A stretch of 64,000 nt of DNA from Chryseobacterium sp. MYb264 (GTDB taxonomy: Bacteria > Bacteroidota > Bacteroidia > Flavobacteriales > Weeksellaceae). Under the pieces are notes generated by a model. It saw nothing but the letters and a program-made list of their open reading frames with translations, ran no database searches and was not told the DNA's origin. The DNA is taken from NCBI RefSeq assembly GCF_035974275.1, contig NZ_CP142422.1, positions 434,001 to 498,000 on the forward strand, given 5' to 3'. This document shows positions 34,514 to 43,554 of the stretch, piece after piece. Position 1 is the first letter of the stretch, and each line of letters begins with the position of its first letter. The position numbers and the translations under genes are program-made.

Positions 34514-35950
34514 ATGCAGCAATACAGATATGAAATATTCACTTCGGTGATTGAAAAACAAATTAAAAGCGGGATTTTGAAATATGGTGACCGCCTGCCA
34601 TCTGTTCGGGAGATGAAAGAAAAGTACGGATTGAGTAGAACTTCAGTTCAGAGCGGATATGAATATCTTATCATGAAAGGATGGGTTCACAGCAGCCCGC
34701 GTTCCGGCTATTTCGTGGCCTATAGAAATGATAGGATGTTACCTTCTGATCAGCGTACTGCGATTGTCAAAGATCCGGTGTTCACTGAAAATATGATATT
34801 GACTTCAGCAAGAAATAAACCTTCAGCTTTTTCTTCATTTAATAATACGGCGCCGGGAGATCCCCTCATTCCTCAAAAGCTTATCCTCAAAACTATGCAG
34901 CAGGTAATCCGGAAAAAAGGTGCCTCACTTCTGCGGTATTATCCGGTTGCCGGCTCAGAGGAACTCCGTCATTTAATTGCAGAACGTATGACCGGCTATG
35001 GTACACCTATGAGCCGGGATGAACTGATTATTACAGACGGTGCCCTGCAGTCCTTATTTATTGCCTTACATGCGGTCGTTAAAGAAGGTGATTGTATTGC
35101 CGTTGAGAGCCCTTGTGTTTTTTCTGTGCTCGAAGTTATTACCAGCCTGAAATGTAAGGTTATTGAAATTCCGGTTCATTTCAGCAGAGGCTTTGATCTT
35201 GAATCTTTTCGGAAACTCTGTGAAGTTCATTATATAAGATGTCTGGTTGTAACGGCAAACTTTCATAACCCCACGGGAACTTTGATGTCGGATGAGGTCA
35301 AAGAAGCCTTGGCCGACCTTGCGGGAGATCTTAGAATTCCGGTTATAGAAAATGATATCTATGGAGATATTTTTTTTTCTGATACGAGACCACGCTGTAT
35401 AAAATCCTTTGACAAAAAGGGTTTCGTGATGACTGTCTCTTCATTTTCAAAAACCCTGAGCCCCGGAATCCGGTTAGGCTGGCTGAATACAGGCAGATTT
35501 TATGCCAAGGTTGAAATGTCACGATTTTCACTGGGACGTACCGTTGCCCCCATTTACCAGGAGCTAATGATTGAACTGTTGAAAAAAAATAGCTACGACC
35601 GACATTTAAGGTCTTTCAGAAAAAATATTCATCAGCAGTCAGTGCTTATAATAAATGCCTTAAGAAGCGCTTTCCCCCAATCTTCATGTTTTCATCAGCC
35701 GGAAGGGGGATACAGTATCTGGGCAGAGATGCCTGAGAATCTGGATATGGACAGGTTTTATAATTATTGTGAGGAACACCGGATTTTATTTACGCCCGGA
35801 GCTACTTTTTCTTTAACCAGAAATTATCAAAAATGTTTCAGAATCGTTTTTGCCGAATATATGACTCCGGAAAGTATTAACCTGATAGAAAAAGCCGGAA
35901 GAAAGGCCGTAGAGCTGCTCACTGAGCACTTTAACCGTAAACAGATATAA
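34514..35950 (+). CDS. MocR-family regulator (GntR HTH fused to aminotransferase domain)
   Basis: 478 aa. Residues about 5-75 are a GntR winged helix (GDRLPSVREMKEKYGLSRTSVQSGYEYL). Residues about 110-470 are a class I aminotransferase fold with the PLP lysine in VSSFSKTLSPGIRLGW, FHNPTG and END. Such proteins sense PLP or an amino compound; PdxR and GabR are known examples. Nothing around it synthesises vitamin B6, so the target is not obvious. The divergent neighbours (GNAT, VOC) are the likely regulon. Promoter TACATTTG at 34486-34493 gives a leader of about 14 bases. Confidence 0.9.
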   Translation: MQQYRYEIFTSVIEKQIKSGILKYGDRLPSVREMKEKYGLSRTSVQSGYEYLIMKGWVHSSPRSGYFVAYRNDRMLPSDQRTAIVKDPVFTENMILTSARNKPSAFSSFNNTAPGDPLIPQKLILKTMQQVIRKKGASLLRYYPVAGSEELRHLIAERMTGYGTPMSRDELIITDGALQSLFIALHAVVKEGDCIAVESPCVFSVLEVITSLKCKVIEIPVHFSRGFDLESFRKLCEVHYIRCLVVTANFHNPTGTLMSDEVKEALADLAGDLRIPVIENDIYGDIFFSDTRPRCIKSFDKKGFVMTVSSFSKTLSPGIRLGWLNTGRFYAKVEMSRFSLGRTVAPIYQELMIELLKKNSYDRHLRSFRKNIHQQSVLIINALRSAFPQSSCFHQPEGGYSIWAEMPENLDMDRFYNYCEEHRILFTPGATFSLTRNYQKCFRIVFAEYMTPESINLIEKAGRKAVELLTEHFNRKQI

Positions 35951-36051
35951 AAGTAATACACTCATTCATCCTGCAGAACAGGCCGGTCTTTGCACGGAAT
36001 TTACGGTGGAAAGCGATGGGTTTCTTTTGAATTGTCCTATGTCCAATAAAA

Positions 36052-36120
36052 TGAGACGCAAAATAAATCCAAGAGAAAAAATACCTAACTAACTGTATCG
36101 CCCCAGATTTTTGCGTCTCA
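36052..36120. repeat. 12-bp inverted repeat with 45-base spacer
   Basis: TGAGACGCAAAA (36052-36063) and TTTTGCGTCTCA (36109-36120) are exact complements. The enclosed 45 bases are unrelated AT-rich sequence. It lies between the MocR gene and bglX. It could be a large-loop terminator or a small mobile repeat; no direct repeat flank was noticed. Confidence 0.5.
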
Positions 36121-36211
36121 AAAAACAACTGTATAAAAATGTTGCTTTTGTGATAGCCGATAAAAAAAAACGGTTATTCACGAAGCAACTATATAATTGA
36201 AGAAATTATAT

Positions 36212-38506
36212 CTATTGTAAAGTGAACTTCGCCTTTTTTACATCCTGACTGTTCGTTCCGATCATCACATCGAAGTCTCCGGGCTCTGTCACAAATTCCA
36301 AATCGTAGTTGTAGAATTTTAAAAGTTCAGGAGTGATTTTGAAAGTTACGGTTTTTGTTTCACCTGGTTTTAAAGCAATTTTTTCAAAACCTTTCAATTC
36401 TTTTACAGGGCGAGTAATGCTTCCTACAGTATCACGAATGTATAATTGAACGACTTCCTGACCTTGTAAAGAACCTTTGTTGGTTACGTCAATACTTGCG
36501 GTAATTGTTCCGTTTTGATCGATTTTATTGGAACTTAATTTAATATTTCCATATTCAAATTTCGTATAACTCAAACCATAACCGAAAGGATAAAGCGGAT
36601 CGTTGCTCACATCAATATAATTCGATCTGAATTTCTCAAACCATTTTCCGTCAGCTAATGGTCTTCCGGTATTTTTATGATTATAATAAATCGGGATTTG
36701 TCCGACATTCTGAGGAAAGGTCATCGGTAATTTTCCGCTTGGGTTTACGTCTCCAAACAAAACATCTGCAATCGCTGGACCGGCTTCGGAACCTCCAAAC
36801 CAAACATTCAGAATCGCCGGAACATTTTTTTGCTCCCAGTTTAAAGTTAAAGGTCTTCCGTCAAATACCACCAAAACAACAGGCTTTCCTGTTTTTACTA
36901 ATTCGGCTAACAATTTCTGCTGAACCTCAGGAATATTAAGATCTGTTCTGCTGCTGGATTCCCCGCTAAATTCCGAAGATTCTCCCAAAGCAGCCACGAT
37001 AACATCTGATTTTGAAGCGATGTCAAGTGCTTCTTTAATCATCTCTTCATCACTGCGCTTTTCATTTTCTCTTCCCAAACCACGTTCAAACATCGTTGCT
37101 CTTTTTTCAAGATCAGCATCAGCAGTCAAATGACTTCCTTTTGCATAAAGAACTTTCACGTTTTTCCCTGCAACCGACTGAATTCCTTCAACCAAAGTCG
37201 ATGGTTTTTTCAAATCTACAGAAACGCTCCATGTTCCTGGCATATTGGATCGTGTATTAGCCAATGGACCGACAACTGCTATGGTTCCTTGTTTTTTTAA
37301 TGGAAGAACATTGTCATTTTTCAGCAAAACGAAACTTTCTGCAGCAATTTTTCTAGCAAATTCTCTGTTTTCAGGCGTGTAAATGTCTTTTGCGGGTCGT
37401 TTTGTATCAATATATTTATAAGGATTGCTGAATAATCCCATTTTATATTTCGCTTCCAGAATGTAACGGCACGATTTATCGATGTCGGCTGTACTTACTT
37501 TTCCTTCGTCAAAAGATTTTTTTAAAGTGGCTAAATAACTTTCGCTTACCATATCCAGATCAACTCCCGCTTTCAGAGCTCTAGCAGAAACAGTTTGCAA
37601 ATCTCCGATTCCGTGATCTACCATTTCACTCACTCCGGTATAATCGGTCATAATAAAGCCTGTGAAGCCCCACTGTTTTCTCAATACATCATCCAGAAGC
37701 CATTTGTTGGCAGAAGCAGGAATTCCATCAATATCATTAAATGAAGTCATTACACTTCCTACCCCCGCATCAACCGCCGCTTTGTATGGATACATATATT
37801 CATTGAACATTCTCTGGCGGCTCATATCCACCGTATTATAATCTCTTCCCGCCTCACTGGCACCATATAAAGCGTAATGCTTCACATTCGCCATAATCTG
37901 GGAGTTGGTTTTATACGTGTTGTCGCCCTGATAACCTTTTACTAACGCTTTGGCAATTTCACCGCCTAAAAACGGATCTTCACCATTTCCTTCAGAAACT
38001 CGTCCCCAACGTGGATCTCTCGAAACATCAACCATCGGACTGAAAGTTAAGCTAATTCCGTCTGCGCTTACTTCTTTTGCTGCGATTCTAGCAGACTGTT
38101 CGATCGCTTTTGGATTCCACGTTGCTGCCAATCCTAAAGGTATCGGGAAGCCTGTTTCGTAACCGTGAATAACATCCAGCGCAAAAAACAACGGAATTTT
38201 CAAACGGCTTTCTTCCACCGCCACTTTCTGGATTTCCTTAATTTTTTCAACACCTTTCAGATTAAGAATAGCCCCTACATTTCCTTTTCTTACCTTATCT
38301 GCAATGTTGCTGTTTTTAGCCTGTCCCGTCGTTACATCTCCGCCGCCCGGAAAATTAAGCTGACCAATTTTCTCTTCAATCGTCATTTTACTCATCAGTT
38401 CGGTGATGAATTTATCCATTTTTACCTTTTCAGATGGAGCAATAGTCTGAGCATCTACTTTGAATATACTTGCCGCAATACAAGCCGCGATAACAACCCT
38501 TTTCAT
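36212..38506 (-). CDS. bglX: Glycoside hydrolase family 3 beta-glucosidase, secreted
   Basis: 764 aa. Signal peptide of about 20 residues (ends KVDAQ). GH3 N-terminal barrel with FFALDVIHGYETGFPIPLG, KHYALYGASEAGRDYNTVDMS and the nucleophile region GFIMTDYTGVSEMVDHG (Asp). GH3 C-terminal sandwich with GESSEFSGESSSRTDLNIP supplying the likely acid/base Glu, and a terminal fibronectin III-like domain (NKGSLQGQEVVQLYIRD). Same architecture as periplasmic BglX enzymes that cleave terminal beta-glucosyl units. Minus-strand TAGTTTTG box at 38550-38557 gives a leader of about 37 bases. No PUL genes adjoin it. Confidence 0.93.
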   Translation of the reverse strand: MKRVVIAACIAASIFKVDAQTIAPSEKVKMDKFITELMSKMTIEEKIGQLNFPGGGDVTTGQAKNSNIADKVRKGNVGAILNLKGVEKIKEIQKVAVEESRLKIPLFFALDVIHGYETGFPIPLGLAATWNPKAIEQSARIAAKEVSADGISLTFSPMVDVSRDPRWGRVSEGNGEDPFLGGEIAKALVKGYQGDNTYKTNSQIMANVKHYALYGASEAGRDYNTVDMSRQRMFNEYMYPYKAAVDAGVGSVMTSFNDIDGIPASANKWLLDDVLRKQWGFTGFIMTDYTGVSEMVDHGIGDLQTVSARALKAGVDLDMVSESYLATLKKSFDEGKVSTADIDKSCRYILEAKYKMGLFSNPYKYIDTKRPAKDIYTPENREFARKIAAESFVLLKNDNVLPLKKQGTIAVVGPLANTRSNMPGTWSVSVDLKKPSTLVEGIQSVAGKNVKVLYAKGSHLTADADLEKRATMFERGLGRENEKRSDEEMIKEALDIASKSDVIVAALGESSEFSGESSSRTDLNIPEVQQKLLAELVKTGKPVVLVVFDGRPLTLNWEQKNVPAILNVWFGGSEAGPAIADVLFGDVNPSGKLPMTFPQNVGQIPIYYNHKNTGRPLADGKWFEKFRSNYIDVSNDPLYPFGYGLSYTKFEYGNIKLSSNKIDQNGTITASIDVTNKGSLQGQEVVQLYIRDTVGSITRPVKELKGFEKIALKPGETKTVTFKITPELLKFYNYDLEFVTEPGDFDVMIGTNSQDVKKAKFTLQ

Positions 38507-38778
38507 TATTAAAAAAATATAAATTAAATGTTAAGTGAACCGTTCAGGGCAAAACTAAAATTTATAACAAACGAAATCGGGATGGAAAGCTAAAAAGTAG
38601 TGGTTTTAAAATTTAAATATTTGAAAATTAATTAGTTGTTTAAATTTATAAGATTGAAAATGTAGCGGTTTTATAAAAAAACAGATTGAATTGAAGTCAT
38701 TTTTTCGATGATTTTATCTCTTTTTTGAACCAATTTTCTGACTGAGTTCCTAAATTTTCACTAAAATGGAAAGCCCGG

Positions 38779-39264
38779 TTATTTTTTCAAAAAAGCGATA
38801 GCATCCACTTCGATCATCATTCCGTCCAAAGCCAATCTTGGAACAGGAATTAATGTGCTTGCCGGGAAATTATTATTTTTCCAGGTATTGCGCATTTCTT
38901 CAGACCAGATTTTTAGTTTTTCCTGATCGTGGTCAACGATTAAAATCGTGATCTTAAGAACGTCTTTTACGCCAAGTCCATATTCTTTAAGGACAGCTTC
39001 GAGATTTTTTAACGAATATTTTACCTGCGTTCTGAAATCGGAGGAAAGATGATGATCCAGATCTTCACCACCGCTTTGCCCGGAAATGAAAACATATTGA
39101 CCTTCCGTATTATTTGTAGTAGAATGCGAAAAAGCAAAAGGGGTAGGATCAAAAAGAGCAGTCGGATTTTTATTAGAAATTGAACTCGTTTTTGCAGTTT
39201 TATTTTTTTGTGAAAAAGCAAGAATTCCCAGGCAGAGAAATGATAATTGGAATAGTTTGTTCAT
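38779..39264 (-). CDS. Exported RidA/YjgF-family protein
   Basis: 161 aa from ATG 39264. A TACATTTG box at 39286-39293 on the minus strand rules out the longer frame start at 39348. Signal peptide of about 19 residues (CLGILAFSQ). The RidA fold follows: YVFISGQSGGE, VKYSLKNLEAVLKEYGLGVKDVLKITILI, and FPASTLIPVPRLALDGMMIEVDAIAF with the conserved Arg. RidA deaminates reactive enamine/imine intermediates in the cytosol; an exported member is less usual and its substrate is unknown. Confidence 0.82.
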   Translation of the reverse strand: MNKLFQLSFLCLGILAFSQKNKTAKTSSISNKNPTALFDPTPFAFSHSTTNNTEGQYVFISGQSGGEDLDHHLSSDFRTQVKYSLKNLEAVLKEYGLGVKDVLKITILIVDHDQEKLKIWSEEMRNTWKNNNFPASTLIPVPRLALDGMMIEVDAIAFLKK

Positions 39265-39398
39265 TGTCTTATGTAAATATAAGCGCAAATGTAGGTGGGT
39301 ATTATTTTGAAAAAATATACATATGTTGAGAGATTTTATTTTTATCAATGCTATATTTCCCGAATTCTATCATCTCATTTGAATTTTTATGAGTCAAA

Positions 39399-41027
39399 TT
39401 ATTTAGAAGCGATTTCTCCAATATTAGAAACCTCATTTTCAAACTGATCTCGCGATACCGCCGCCTTATTTCTGGTTTTGGTTCTGTAATTGTAAATCGT
39501 ACTTAATGAATATCTGAGGAAAGCCGCGATTTTTACACTGTCGGTAATCCCTAATCGGATAAGCGCGAAAATCCTGAGTTCGGTATTTAAAAGTTCACCT
39601 TTTTTCAGAATAATTTTTTCTTCAGGAACGAGCAAAGAATTAAAATCATTAACAAAACTAGGATAAAGATTCAGGAAAATCTGATCGAAGTTTCTATACA
39701 GTTCTTCCAGTTCGTTTTCGATAATTGTATTCGATTTTAATGCTTTAAAAAGATCATCTAACTGGTTTTCTTTTGCTTTTTTATTTAAATTTTTACGATA
39801 ATCTTCAATTTTATTGATGTAAGTGGAGCAGGTATCGAAAAAATACGCAATATATTCTTCTTTAATATGATTAGACTCTGACAATTGCTGATTCAGTTGC
39901 TGCAACTGATTATTGGTGTTGGTAATTTCAGCATTGGAAAGTGCTAGTTGATCGGTCGTTTCGGAGAGTTGTTCTTTGATCTTCGTTACTTTTTTCATCT
40001 GTCGGTAAATATAAACGATCAAAAAAGCAAGAATCAGAGTCAATAAACTGATCAGAATAAGATAGAGTTTCAACTGACTTTTAGACTCCGTTTCCTTGTC
40101 AACATATGCCTTATTGATGATGGAGTACATTTCCGAAATATTCAGCGTTCTGAATTTTACATTACAAAAAATAGCATCCTCAATAGCAGATTTTGTGAGG
40201 CGATAAGCGTTGTCGATATCTCCATTGTGATAAAAAATTAGGGCTAAGTTTTGATAAGAAGCATTGTCTTTTATCGCATTTTGAGTATCGGTAATGGCTG
40301 AAATAAGATAATATTTTAATTCATCATCCTGTTTGTTGTTCAGTTTGTAAACGTCACCTAAAAGATAAGCCGACATGGCGTAATCCAGGTTTTTTTTCTT
40401 GGATTCATTGATTAAATTATGAAGGGTTTTTTCAGCATCATCTAATTTTCCTTCATGAATAAATTTTTGAGAAAGATTGATTTTATACTGAACAGAAGAC
40501 TTTGGAAGTACCATCAAAAGTGAATCGCGATACAATTCAATATTTTTTATTCCGTTAACATCATGAATATTGGTAGTATAATGCTCGAAAAATTTACTGT
40601 AAGTATCGTAATAATTTGCCTCCGTACTTTTATCTAATTTTTTTTTATTGATGCTTTTCAACAGATTTTCAGACTCTTTGTATTTTCCTAAAGTAGAGTA
40701 GAGATGAGCGAGCTGAAGACTCGATTCTGCTTTCATTTTAGAATTGTCAAGCTGTTCTGAAAGATCTATGTTTTTTTTAACATAATGGACCGCGGAATCA
40801 ATTTGATATTGCTTGTACAGCTTATAAATATTCTCATTATTACGATACTGCTGTTCTGCATTCTGAAAATTATTTCTTTTTAGCCGGTCAATGGCTTCCT
40901 CTTTTTTTTTACTGTAGACTTCTTTCCTGCTGATTTCCAGATCGAGGGTTTTCAAAAGTTCCTGATTGGTTTGAGAAAAAACGGCAGTATAAGTGACGAA
41001 GCAAAGAAAAATTGAAATAACTTTCAT
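39399..41027 (-). CDS. TPR protein with membrane helix and DUF6377 regulatory C-terminus
   Basis: 542 aa from ATG 41027, which precedes a signal peptide (FLCFVTYTAVFSQ); a TAATTTTG box at 41066-41073 lies upstream. Residues about 20-310 contain TPR-like helical repeats, a single membrane helix sits near 320-345 (LYLILISLLTLILAFLIVYIYR), a coiled coil follows (about 350-395), and the C-terminal 130 residues match the DUF6377 group, ending in a LuxR-like HTH segment (ITDSVKIAAFLRYSLSTIYNYRTKTRNKA). The layout suggests a membrane-tethered regulator linking periplasmic sensing to transcription. Confidence 0.85.
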   Translation of the reverse strand: MKVISIFLCFVTYTAVFSQTNQELLKTLDLEISRKEVYSKKKEEAIDRLKRNNFQNAEQQYRNNENIYKLYKQYQIDSAVHYVKKNIDLSEQLDNSKMKAESSLQLAHLYSTLGKYKESENLLKSINKKKLDKSTEANYYDTYSKFFEHYTTNIHDVNGIKNIELYRDSLLMVLPKSSVQYKINLSQKFIHEGKLDDAEKTLHNLINESKKKNLDYAMSAYLLGDVYKLNNKQDDELKYYLISAITDTQNAIKDNASYQNLALIFYHNGDIDNAYRLTKSAIEDAIFCNVKFRTLNISEMYSIINKAYVDKETESKSQLKLYLILISLLTLILAFLIVYIYRQMKKVTKIKEQLSETTDQLALSNAEITNTNNQLQQLNQQLSESNHIKEEYIAYFFDTCSTYINKIEDYRKNLNKKAKENQLDDLFKALKSNTIIENELEELYRNFDQIFLNLYPSFVNDFNSLLVPEEKIILKKGELLNTELRIFALIRLGITDSVKIAAFLRYSLSTIYNYRTKTRNKAAVSRDQFENEVSNIGEIASK

Positions 41028-41259
41028 GAAGATAAGATTTACACTGGTTTTGACATCAGCAACTGCAAAATTAGCTATTATTTTGGAAATGAAAAGATAG
41101 AGCTTTGATGAAGAAGAGGTGTGAGGTGAAACGGAAAATGACAATGGATACAGAATTATTGTAAAATGCTGGGAAGAATCTCTGTTGTTGGTTTGCTGGC
41201 GAAAGGTTGGCAGTCAGTATTTTAACTCTGATTGTGCATAAGAGCTCATTGAAATGTTT

Positions 41260-42399
41260 TCACAGTACATTTCGTAAATGTTCAAGTGCGCGGATGATCA
41301 TCTCATCCTTACGGGCAAAGCTAAATCTCAGGTAGTCAGAATTAGTGGCTCCTTTGTAGAAAGCAGAAAGAGGAAGGCAGGCTACCTTTTTTTCGGTGGT
41401 GAGCCATCTTGAAAATTCAATATCAGATTTTATTTTGGATACAGCTCTGAAGTTAACGACCTGAAAGATACTACCCTCGGAGGTCTGTTCCACAAACAGA
41501 GGGGTATCTTTAAGCATCTGGTTAAAAATATCTCTTTTTTTCTGCATTAATTTCTGATTTTCAGAGGGATCAAATATTTCCAGGTATTTGGCAACAGCAT
41601 ATTGTCCGGGGGTATTGGCACCATAGGAAATATATTGCTGGTAGCATCTGAATCTCTGCGTCAATTCTTCTGAGGCTAACAAATAACTTACTTTCCAGCC
41701 GGTGGTATGAAACATTTTTCCAAATGAAAAAATACAGAATGTCCTTTTTCGTAGCTCAGGGTGAAGAAACGAACTATAATGCGAAGCCCCGTCGAAACAA
41801 TAAATATCATAAATTTCCTCCGAAATAAGATAGATTTCCCGATCCTTAATTAATTCATACAATTTTTCCCAATCTTGTTTTGTCCATATTTTTCCTGTCG
41901 GATTTTGAGGTGAATTGACGATAATGGCTTTCGTTTTTTCAGATAGACAATTTTCAAGAAGATCCCAGTGCACGGTAAAATCACTTTCGAGATTATAATA
42001 AACAGGAGTGCCGCCATTCATCACGATGCAGGGTGCATAGGTATAGTAAGAAGGCTGGATGATAATAACTTCATCTCCTTGATTTAAAATGCATTTAAGT
42101 GAGGTATGTAAAGCAAAAGTAGAACATGGCAGAATCGTGATTTCATTTTCTTGAATGGATAAGCTGTTTTTTCTTTTAATATTATATTCAATAATATTTG
42201 TAACCAGGAGAGGATTTCCTGCGAGTGGTTCGTAATGGTGATGGTTTAGAGCAGCGGCTTCCTTAAGATATTCTTTCAAACGGTCATCAATGTCAAAATC
42301 GGGAAGACCTAACGAGAGATCAAAACTTTGGTGTTTAAATGCCAGTTCCGACATTTCGGTGAAAAACGTATATTGATTAAACTGATTCATATTTTCCAT
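41260..42399 (-). CDS. PLP-dependent aminotransferase, methionine aminotransferase-like (YbdL type)
   Basis: 379 aa from ATG 42399, which has AGGAG just upstream; ATG 42390 and 42438 are alternatives. Class I/II aminotransferase: LSLGLPDF near the start, HYEPLAGNPLL, NSPQNPTGKIW, EEIYDIYCF and the PLP lysine in FSFGKMFHTTGWKVSYL. C-terminal RFSFARKDEMI holds the carboxylate Arg. The pattern is nearest to YbdL/methionine aminotransferases. Monocistronic; neighbours give no pathway. Confidence 0.85.
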   Translation of the reverse strand: MENMNQFNQYTFFTEMSELAFKHQSFDLSLGLPDFDIDDRLKEYLKEAAALNHHHYEPLAGNPLLVTNIIEYNIKRKNSLSIQENEITILPCSTFALHTSLKCILNQGDEVIIIQPSYYTYAPCIVMNGGTPVYYNLESDFTVHWDLLENCLSEKTKAIIVNSPQNPTGKIWTKQDWEKLYELIKDREIYLISEEIYDIYCFDGASHYSSFLHPELRKRTFCIFSFGKMFHTTGWKVSYLLASEELTQRFRCYQQYISYGANTPGQYAVAKYLEIFDPSENQKLMQKKRDIFNQMLKDTPLFVEQTSEGSIFQVVNFRAVSKIKSDIEFSRWLTTEKKVACLPLSAFYKGATNSDYLRFSFARKDEMIIRALEHLRNVL

Positions 42400-42662
42400 A
42401 TCTCCTGCAATTATTTCAAATATAATAAAAATTGACATTCCATGTTTTTTTAAAAAATTTATATCATTTGTTTAATGATATTCGGTGGAATGGACTGGAA
42501 TTTTGTTGAAATGTTAAATGGATCGTGTGTCCCTGAAAAAAATATTATGTACCACATTTTAATTTTCAGCCCCGGACTGGTATGCTTTTCGTTAGGATAT
42601 TTTTAAGTTTTATTAAATAAACCTTAAATAGATTCACCATACAATCACCAAAATATTATATT

Positions 42663-42827
42663 ATGAAAGTATCTACACCCTCAGAAAACATCACTTCGTA
42701 TTTCAATAGGGAAATCGAGCGTCAGAAGGCAATTAAGGCATTGGAAAAGGCTAAAACAATCAAACGGAAAGTCGTTTTCCTGCCGATGGGAGCCACCGGA
42801 AATTTAAATATCAGAGAAGTCTTTTAG
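42663..42827 (+). CDS. Small protein of 54 aa, unknown
   Basis: ATG 42663 to TAG 42825-42827, followed after 16 bases by a perfect 12-bp terminator hairpin, which argues that this frame is expressed. Product: MKVSTPSENITSYFNREIER, a lysine-rich helix (QKAIKALEKAKTIKRKVV), then a hydrophobic and Gly-rich end (FLPMGATGNLNIREVF). No signal peptide. Not recognised. Could be a small basic regulator or a precursor peptide; neighbours show no modifying enzyme. Confidence 0.6.
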   Translation: MKVSTPSENITSYFNREIERQKAIKALEKAKTIKRKVVFLPMGATGNLNIREVF

Positions 42828-42843
42828 TTCGTTATTATCTCGT

Positions 42844-42873
42844 AAAATAAGCTGCTTTCGGGCAGCTTATTTT
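42844..42873 (+). terminator. Terminator of the 54-aa ORF
   Basis: AAAATAAGCTGC (42844-42855) and GCAGCTTATTTT (42862-42873) pair fully around TTTCGG; T-rich tail. Confidence 0.85.
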
Positions 42874-42932
42874 CATGTAGTCATGTTACTAAGTTTTAAT
42901 ATCTTTATACCGTCAATCATTAATACGATATT

Positions 42933-43472
42933 ATGAAAATTAAACCGGCTAGGATGTTGTTAATTGCAAGTTTTCAATTATTAAGTATTTCTGTTTTCTC
43001 ACAGAATAATGCCAATTTAAGCACTTTACTGGATAAAAATTCAGAATTTATTTTACCACAAACACAGGAAAATATTTCAAAAGTTTTAAAAATAAAACCT
43101 GAAATTTCTGTAGATGCCAATGAGGAAAAGTATGCTTCCTGGCGTACAAAATCAGGCCTCGAACTGTACAGCAGTTTAGGAAACGGTAAGATAAACGAAA
43201 TATTTTTTGATATTCCTGATGATCAATTTATTATTGTAAGTGGGTTGCCATACCAACTGACCATCAATAAAACAACTGCTCAGGAGGTCAAGGCTACGTT
43301 TGCCAAATACAATCCTAAAAGTGAAAAATTGGGTGAGGACAGTTCGTTTTCGGGAGGTTCAAAATTAACGGTAAAAAAAGGAAAAAATTATCTGACCTTG
43401 CTTTTTGACCGTAAAAATCTTTTAAAATCTCTCAGCATCACGGAAAGCATTATTGATCCGGCAGCAAATTAA
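42933..43472 (+). CDS. Exported protein of unknown function (179 aa)
   Basis: Signal peptide of about 23 residues (LLSISVFSQ). The mature part has mixed strands and helices (KPEISVDANEEKYASWRTKSGLELYSS; VSGLPYQLTINKTTAQEVKATF), ending in a basic strand-rich part. No known motif. Followed after 82 bases by the M28 peptidase gene in the same direction, so possibly co-transcribed. Predicted periplasmic. Confidence 0.7.
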   Translation: MKIKPARMLLIASFQLLSISVFSQNNANLSTLLDKNSEFILPQTQENISKVLKIKPEISVDANEEKYASWRTKSGLELYSSLGNGKINEIFFDIPDDQFIIVSGLPYQLTINKTTAQEVKATFAKYNPKSEKLGEDSSFSGGSKLTVKKGKNYLTLLFDRKNLLKSLSITESIIDPAAN

Positions 43473-43554
43473 TCGATCATGCGGAAAGATCCGTTAACTA
43501 TCCCTCAATGTGATCTTTCTAAAATTGTTACTTTTAAATAAAATTTAATTAATA

